NCBI RefSeq assembly: GCF_014334015.1
Contig: NZ_CP060488.1
Coordinates: forward strand, 3,988,501 to 4,052,500
Direction: 5' to 3'
DNA from: Bacteroides sp. M10
GTDB lineage: Bacteria; Bacteroidota; Bacteroidia; Bacteroidales; Bacteroidaceae
DNA: 64,000 bases
Shown: positions 59,599 through 64,000 of the stretch, piece by piece
Numbering within the stretch: position 1 is the stretch's first letter
How the letters are laid out: the number at the start of each line of letters is the position of its first letter
The notes under the pieces: model-generated
Told to the model about the DNA's origin: nothing
Databases searched by the model: none
Seen by the model: the letters and a program-made list of their open reading frames with translations, nothing else
Translations under genes and position numbers: made by a program

Positions 59599-62352
59599 AT
59601 GAGACGAATTTTACTGGGACTGTGTTTTCTATCCTTTCTGAACAGCGCATCCGGACAAGAGATTCCTTTGCCGGAAACGATGCCACAGGCACATCCGCGA
59701 GTACTGACTACTCCGGCGGGAAAGCAGGAAACATGGAAGCTGATTAAAAAAGAAGAATGGGCGAAAGATGTTTTCAATAAATTGAAGGAACGGACGGAAG
59801 TATATACGAACCTGACGGATGCTCAACCGTCGTGGTTGCTGTCTCGTTTGGCAATGTACTGGAAGTCTCATGCCACGGAAGTATATGTGAAAGGTGAAAC
59901 GTTCGACCATGCAGGTGGTGAAAAAGCTCCTTATCCCACTGTGCGCTACACTGGAACCCGTGGCACGGCTGCTACCCACGGCCGTCCCAAATTGGCGGAT
60001 GTCGTTCCTTATGATGATGAGGACGGGAATGTCACTTTCTGCAATAATGCACTTCCCGACCGTCCTATGGAGAGTGTACACCCATCCAAAACAGGCCGGA
60101 ATATTGAAAGCCTGAACTGCGAAATCCTGGGAATTGCGCGTGATGCCGCTTTCCTTTATTGGATGACGGATGAAGAGAAATTCGCCAAACTTGCCGCAGG
60201 GGTCTTTGATACATATATGACAGGCATTTATTATAGAAACGTGCCCATCGACCTGAATCACGGCCATCAGCAAACATTGGTAGGATTGACTTCTTTCGAA
60301 GTAATCCATGAAGATGCACTCCATATCGCTGTCCCTTTATATGATTTTCTATATAATTACCTAAAGGTCAATTATCCGGATAAAATGGAAATCTACGCCG
60401 GAGCTTTTAAGAAATGGGCGGATAATATCATTGCGAACGGTGTACCTCATAATAATTGGAATTTGCTACAGGCACGGTTTATTATGAATGTCGGATTGGT
60501 ATTGGAAGACAATAAGGAATATGCCGACGGAAAAGGACGTGAATATTATATCGACTATGTGATGAACCGTTCCAGCATCCGCCAGTGGAGTCTGACGCGA
60601 TTGGCGGATTATGGTTTCGATATAAATACGGGAATTTGGGCAGAGTGTCCCGGATATAGCAGTGTGGTAATCAATGATTATGCCAATTTCGTGAATCAGT
60701 TTGATACGAATCTACAATATGATTTGGTGAAAGCAATGCCTGTATTGTCGAAAGCGGTAGCAACCACTCCCCAATATCTGTTTCCCAACCGTATGATTTG
60801 TGGCTTTGGAGATACGCATCCGGGATATTTGAGTACGAATTTCTTTATCCGTATGATACAGAATGCACAGGCGAACGGGAAGAAAGAACAGGAAAACTAT
60901 TTCACGGCTTTACTGAAATGCCTGAACCCGGATGTGGGAAATGATAAAACAGAAAAGAAGAATGTGCGTGTATCTGTCAATTCTTTCTTTGAAGATAAAC
61001 CGCTGACACTAAATCCCAAAGTGCAGCCGGGAAAGATAGAAGATTATGTTTCTCCTTTGTTTTATGCTCCCAATGTGTCATGGCTGGTACAGCGCAACGG
61101 TATGCATCCGCGCAACAGTTTGATGATTTCGTTGAATGGCAGTGAAGGGAACCACATGCATGCTAACGGCATTTCGATGGAACTTTATGGGAAAGGATAC
61201 GTACTGGGCCCGGATGCAGGTATCGGTCTTTTCCTGTACAGCGGACTGGATTATGCGGAATATTATTCTCAATTCCCCAGTCATAATACAGTTTGTGTGG
61301 ATGGAATATCGAGCTATCCGGTGATGAAAAGTAATCATTCTTTTGATTTACTTTCCTGTTTCCCGGCATCAGCAGAACCGGGCAAAGCATTTACATCCAT
61401 TACTTACAGTAACCTTTATTTCCGTGAACCGGAAAGCAGAGCGGATCAGACCCGTATGATGAGTATTGTCACTACCGGGGCGGAGACGGGGTATTATGTC
61501 GATGTATTTCGCAGCCGAAAAGAGAAAGGAGGCGATAAGATGCACGATTACTTCTACCACAACCTTGGGCAGACTTTGACATTGACGGCAACAGATGGTA
61601 GCGACCTGAATCTCCAGCCTACGGAAGAACTCGCCTTTGCAGGCGCACATCTTTACGCTTATTCCTATTTATATGATAAGAAAGTGGCTGCGACCAATAA
61701 GGATGTCAAGGCAACTTTCACCATAGATATGAAAGATAAGGATGGCGATGATATATACATGAATCTTTGGATGAAAGGCGAACCGGATCGTGAAGTCTTT
61801 ACGGCCTTGGCGCCAATGACCGAAGGGTTAAGCCGTACGCCGAATATGCCCTATCATATAAAGGAGCAGCCGACGCTGACATTTGTTGCCCGTCAGCATG
61901 GAGAAGCATGGAATCGTCCTTTTGTTTCGATATATGAACCGAGTACGAAAAAGGAACCGTCTGCTATTCAGTCCGTCTCTTACTTTGATGCAGAAGGAGC
62001 AGGTTTAGAAGATTTTGCCGGAATCTGTGTGAAAAGCAAAAACGGACGTATAGATCATATCTTCTCTCTATCCGATGCCGCACAAACCGCTACTTATCAG
62101 GGAATGAAAGTGAAAGCGGATTATGCTGTTATCAGCAATGAATATGCAGGAAACCGGACGTTGTTTTTAGGGAATGGAACCCAATTGGTTGCATCCGGGG
62201 TAATGATTCAGACCGACAATGCCGCTAATGTATTGCTCGAAAAGAAAGAAGGGAAATGGTATATTATTTCTTCTGCTCCCTGTACGGTTGTTATCGGCGA
62301 TAAGAAGATTAAATCCGATGCTGCGTCGGAGCCTATGTTGTTGCGTATCTGA
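59599..62352 (+). CDS. Heparinase II/III-family polysaccharide lyase-like protein
   Basis: A 917-aa exported protein (signal peptide ending ASGQ, about residue 20). The N-terminal two thirds (about 60-480) form an alpha/alpha toroid typical of alginate lyase/heparinase-type lyases, with LNHGHQQTLVGL and NLLQARFIMN; the middle carries the Hepar_II_III motif GNHMHANGISMELYGKGYVLGPDAGIG (His pair), then a C-terminal beta sandwich. It probably degrades an acidic glycan, but the polymer cannot be named. There is no susC/D beside it; it is divergent from the hydrogenase operon. Confidence 0.85.
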   Translation: MRRILLGLCFLSFLNSASGQEIPLPETMPQAHPRVLTTPAGKQETWKLIKKEEWAKDVFNKLKERTEVYTNLTDAQPSWLLSRLAMYWKSHATEVYVKGETFDHAGGEKAPYPTVRYTGTRGTAATHGRPKLADVVPYDDEDGNVTFCNNALPDRPMESVHPSKTGRNIESLNCEILGIARDAAFLYWMTDEEKFAKLAAGVFDTYMTGIYYRNVPIDLNHGHQQTLVGLTSFEVIHEDALHIAVPLYDFLYNYLKVNYPDKMEIYAGAFKKWADNIIANGVPHNNWNLLQARFIMNVGLVLEDNKEYADGKGREYYIDYVMNRSSIRQWSLTRLADYGFDINTGIWAECPGYSSVVINDYANFVNQFDTNLQYDLVKAMPVLSKAVATTPQYLFPNRMICGFGDTHPGYLSTNFFIRMIQNAQANGKKEQENYFTALLKCLNPDVGNDKTEKKNVRVSVNSFFEDKPLTLNPKVQPGKIEDYVSPLFYAPNVSWLVQRNGMHPRNSLMISLNGSEGNHMHANGISMELYGKGYVLGPDAGIGLFLYSGLDYAEYYSQFPSHNTVCVDGISSYPVMKSNHSFDLLSCFPASAEPGKAFTSITYSNLYFREPESRADQTRMMSIVTTGAETGYYVDVFRSRKEKGGDKMHDYFYHNLGQTLTLTATDGSDLNLQPTEELAFAGAHLYAYSYLYDKKVAATNKDVKATFTIDMKDKDGDDIYMNLWMKGEPDREVFTALAPMTEGLSRTPNMPYHIKEQPTLTFVARQHGEAWNRPFVSIYEPSTKKEPSAIQSVSYFDAEGAGLEDFAGICVKSKNGRIDHIFSLSDAAQTATYQGMKVKADYAVISNEYAGNRTLFLGNGTQLVASGVMIQTDNAANVLLEKKEGKWYIISSAPCTVVIGDKKIKSDAASEPMLLRI

Positions 62353-62581
62353 TGTTTCATTTGTAATAAAGAAAAATTGTATATCTTATCCGTAGTATGG
62401 TATATTATGGCCTAAGATGGAAATTGTTGCAATAAAAAACAAAAAAAGCGTGTTTAAACGTTTTTAATACTATATTTTTTCTAATTTTGTGGCTTTCTGT
62501 CCAAGTAGTATATAAAATGGACAGTAAGCCCTTTTTTTGTGGGTAAATATTTAGTGGGAAATATTTAGTGGGAAATAAATT
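62353..62581. other. Intergenic leader with tandem 14-bp repeat
   Basis: Holds a perfect -7 match TAATTTTG at 62482-62489 and, just before the next gene, two exact copies of AAATATTTAGTGGG (62545-62558 and 62559-62572). No other feature is seen. Confidence 0.5.
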
Positions 62582-63139
62582 ATGGTATATGTGATGAGAA
62601 ATGGTCGCAGGGTAATAGCTGCGTTATCATTTCTGTTATTATGTTGTGGTGTACATGTGCACGCACAACGGGTGGCTGTAAAGACAAATGCATTGGGTTG
62701 GCTGACCGTCAGTCCGAATGTAGAAGCAGAATTTGTATTGGGTAGTCATGTCTCCTTAAACATGGGGATTGCTGCGAACCCAATCAGTACAGACAACTTT
62801 AAAACGACTTTCACGCATTTTCAGCCTGAAGTTCGTTACTGGCTAAATCGTCCGATGGTGAGTCATTTTCTTGGAATCACCGCTTTCGTGAATAATTTTG
62901 ATATGATGGTAAAAGATGTGCATCACAAAGGCGATGCATACGCCGCCGGTTTGACCTATGGATACGCATGGGTGCTGGGCGATCATTGGAACATCGAAGC
63001 AACTGCCGGAGTGGGTGTGTTGCGCTACCGTCAGTTTAAGTATGATAAAGGTACTCCGAAACCGGGTGCGGTCAACGATAGTAAGACCACCATTGCACCT
63101 GTCAAACTGGGGGTATCCTTTGTTTATATTATTCGATAA
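62582..63139 (+). CDS. DUF3575-family outer-membrane-like protein
   Basis: A 185-aa secreted protein: signal peptide (ending HVHAQ, about residue 28), then beta-strand pattern RVAVKTNALGWLTVSPNVEAEFVLG, RYWLNRPMVSHFLGI, YGYAWVLGDHWNIEATAGVG, as in DUF3575 small-barrel proteins that accompany fimbria- or OmpA-type loci. An inner ATG at 62594 (MRNGRR) could be the true start. 26 bases separate it from the next gene. Confidence 0.75.
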   Translation: MVYVMRNGRRVIAALSFLLLCCGVHVHAQRVAVKTNALGWLTVSPNVEAEFVLGSHVSLNMGIAANPISTDNFKTTFTHFQPEVRYWLNRPMVSHFLGITAFVNNFDMMVKDVHHKGDAYAAGLTYGYAWVLGDHWNIEATAGVGVLRYRQFKYDKGTPKPGAVNDSKTTIAPVKLGVSFVYIIR

Positions 63140-63165
63140 CGAACATTAGCTAGTCAGAAAAGAGA

Positions 63166-64000
63166 ATGAAAATCAATTTGAAACGTGATAGATTAACAGG
63201 TATACTTCTCGTGGCGATGATGTTCGTCAGTATGAATGTATCCGCCCAACGGATCCGCGTGCAGGGGCATATCACAAACCCGCAGGGAAAAAGTGTTCCG
63301 AATGTAAATGTGTTGAATCCGGTCAATGACGAACGTATAGAAATGTCCGACGAGGATGGTCGTTACAGTGTCTTGGTTGAGAAAAACGGCTCGTTGAAGT
63401 TTACATGTGTCGGTTATGAAGACAAAACAGTGAAGGTGGCAGGAAAGCAGATTCTGAATGTAGTATTGAAAGATGCCGTCATCGAACTGGACGAAGTTAC
63501 GATTACTTCCAAAGTGAAGGACAAAGTGATTCCGGAACCTACGGACATCGAAATCAAAGGCAATTATTTCCATCTGAAAACCCGTGTCCCGGTGCCTAAG
63601 GAGATGTTTAACTCACATCGTCGCTTGGTATTGCAGCCTTCCATTTATGATGTGACACTGAAAAAGCGTCTGTTGATGCGTCCTGTTGTATTCGACGGGG
63701 ATACTTATAATACAACGCAAAATCGAATGTACGATTATGATATGGATAAAGATCCTTTGCACGATTACATCCGTGTGAAAACGACTTCTTCACGCAAAGG
63801 AGATATTATTGCCTACCATGATTCTATCTATATAGAATATCTGCAACATGACTACCGTGCAGATGTGCATCTGGCGATGGAGAATTACCGGAATATCATT
63901 TATCGCGACTCTTTCTCCATTGCACGCGGAACGGTCAACCCGCTTCGTTTCTTGGAGTATAAATTCTCCGCTTTCAGCCTGACAGATGAGAAATATCTTC
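63166..64000 (+). CDS. Carboxypeptidase-regulatory-domain protein, cut by window end
   Basis: The frame is open from ATG 63166 to the last base (278 codons seen, no stop). Signal peptide (ending NVSAQ, about residue 26) and a carboxypeptidase-regulatory-like domain (about 28-110: GHITNPQGKSVPNVNV, MSDEDGRYSVLVE, FTCVGYEDKTVKV) followed by an unrecognised region (RPVVFDGDTYNTTQN). It may be an outer-membrane or fimbria-assembly protein; the rest is outside the window. Probably an operon with the DUF3575 gene. Confidence 0.85.
   Translation, partial: MKINLKRDRLTGILLVAMMFVSMNVSAQRIRVQGHITNPQGKSVPNVNVLNPVNDERIEMSDEDGRYSVLVEKNGSLKFTCVGYEDKTVKVAGKQILNVVLKDAVIELDEVTITSKVKDKVIPEPTDIEIKGNYFHLKTRVPVPKEMFNSHRRLVLQPSIYDVTLKKRLLMRPVVFDGDTYNTTQNRMYDYDMDKDPLHDYIRVKTTSSRKGDIIAYHDSIYIEYLQHDYRADVHLAMENYRNIIYRDSFSIARGTVNPLRFLEYKFSAFSLTDEKYL

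Overview
The window is a chromosomal stretch of a gut Bacteroides-type Bacteroidota. The grounds are SusC/SusD pairs, FecI/FecR sigma/anti-sigma pairs, hybrid sensor kinases, BspA-type and NigD-like lipoproteins, and repeated use of the Bacteroides promoter form (TTTG or TTG near -33, TAnnTTTG near -7) with little sign of Shine-Dalgarno sites. No rRNA and no CRISPR array was seen; two serine tRNA genes are present.

Left part (1-14.9 kb): a NigD-like lipoprotein; an ECF sigma factor paired with a protein that has both an inner-membrane helix and a C-terminal barrel-like region; then a FecI/FecR-controlled operon with an STN-domain SusC, a SusD, a metallo-beta-lactamase-fold protein, an IPT/NHL lipoprotein, a glycerophosphodiester phosphodiesterase and a GlpT/UhpT-type transporter. 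Together these suggest uptake and cleavage of a glycerophosphodiester-containing compound.

Middle part (14.9-32 kb): an AAA-ATPase/nuclease-like protein; a tyrosine recombinase followed by a 319-bp segment bounded by perfect 21-bp inverted repeats, immediately upstream of a BspA-like leucine-rich-repeat lipoprotein (a likely phase-variable switch); a frameshifted small gene at an A8 run; a HigA-like antitoxin whose HigB-like toxin has lost its middle; a VirE/DUF4248/HU/amidase cassette; pflB-pflA; and a large hybrid sensor kinase.

An integrated mobilizable element of about 11.3 kb (32083-43437) sits in the 3' end of tRNA-Ser(TGA). It has a 13-bp duplicated att core, a tyrosine integrase, an excisionase-like protein, RepA-like and primase-like replication proteins, a MobV relaxase, candidate origin structures, and an AT-rich cargo of unknown envelope proteins including a decayed glycine-zipper peptide gene next to a small membrane protein. 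Directly beyond it lies an arsenic operon (arsR, thioredoxin, CxxC lipoprotein, CcdA-like permease, arsD, arsA, acr3) with two visible ArsR-type operators.

Right part (48.8-64 kb): a TPR-like sensor kinase, tRNA-Ser(GGA), an LruC-type lipoprotein, a hybrid kinase interrupted by an amber codon near its start, a trimeric NAD-linked [FeFe]-hydrogenase operon, a heparinase II/III-family protein, a DUF3575-like protein and the start of a carboxypeptidase-regulatory-domain protein cut by the window end. PFL and the hydrogenase fit a fermentative anaerobe that handles formate, NADH and hydrogen.
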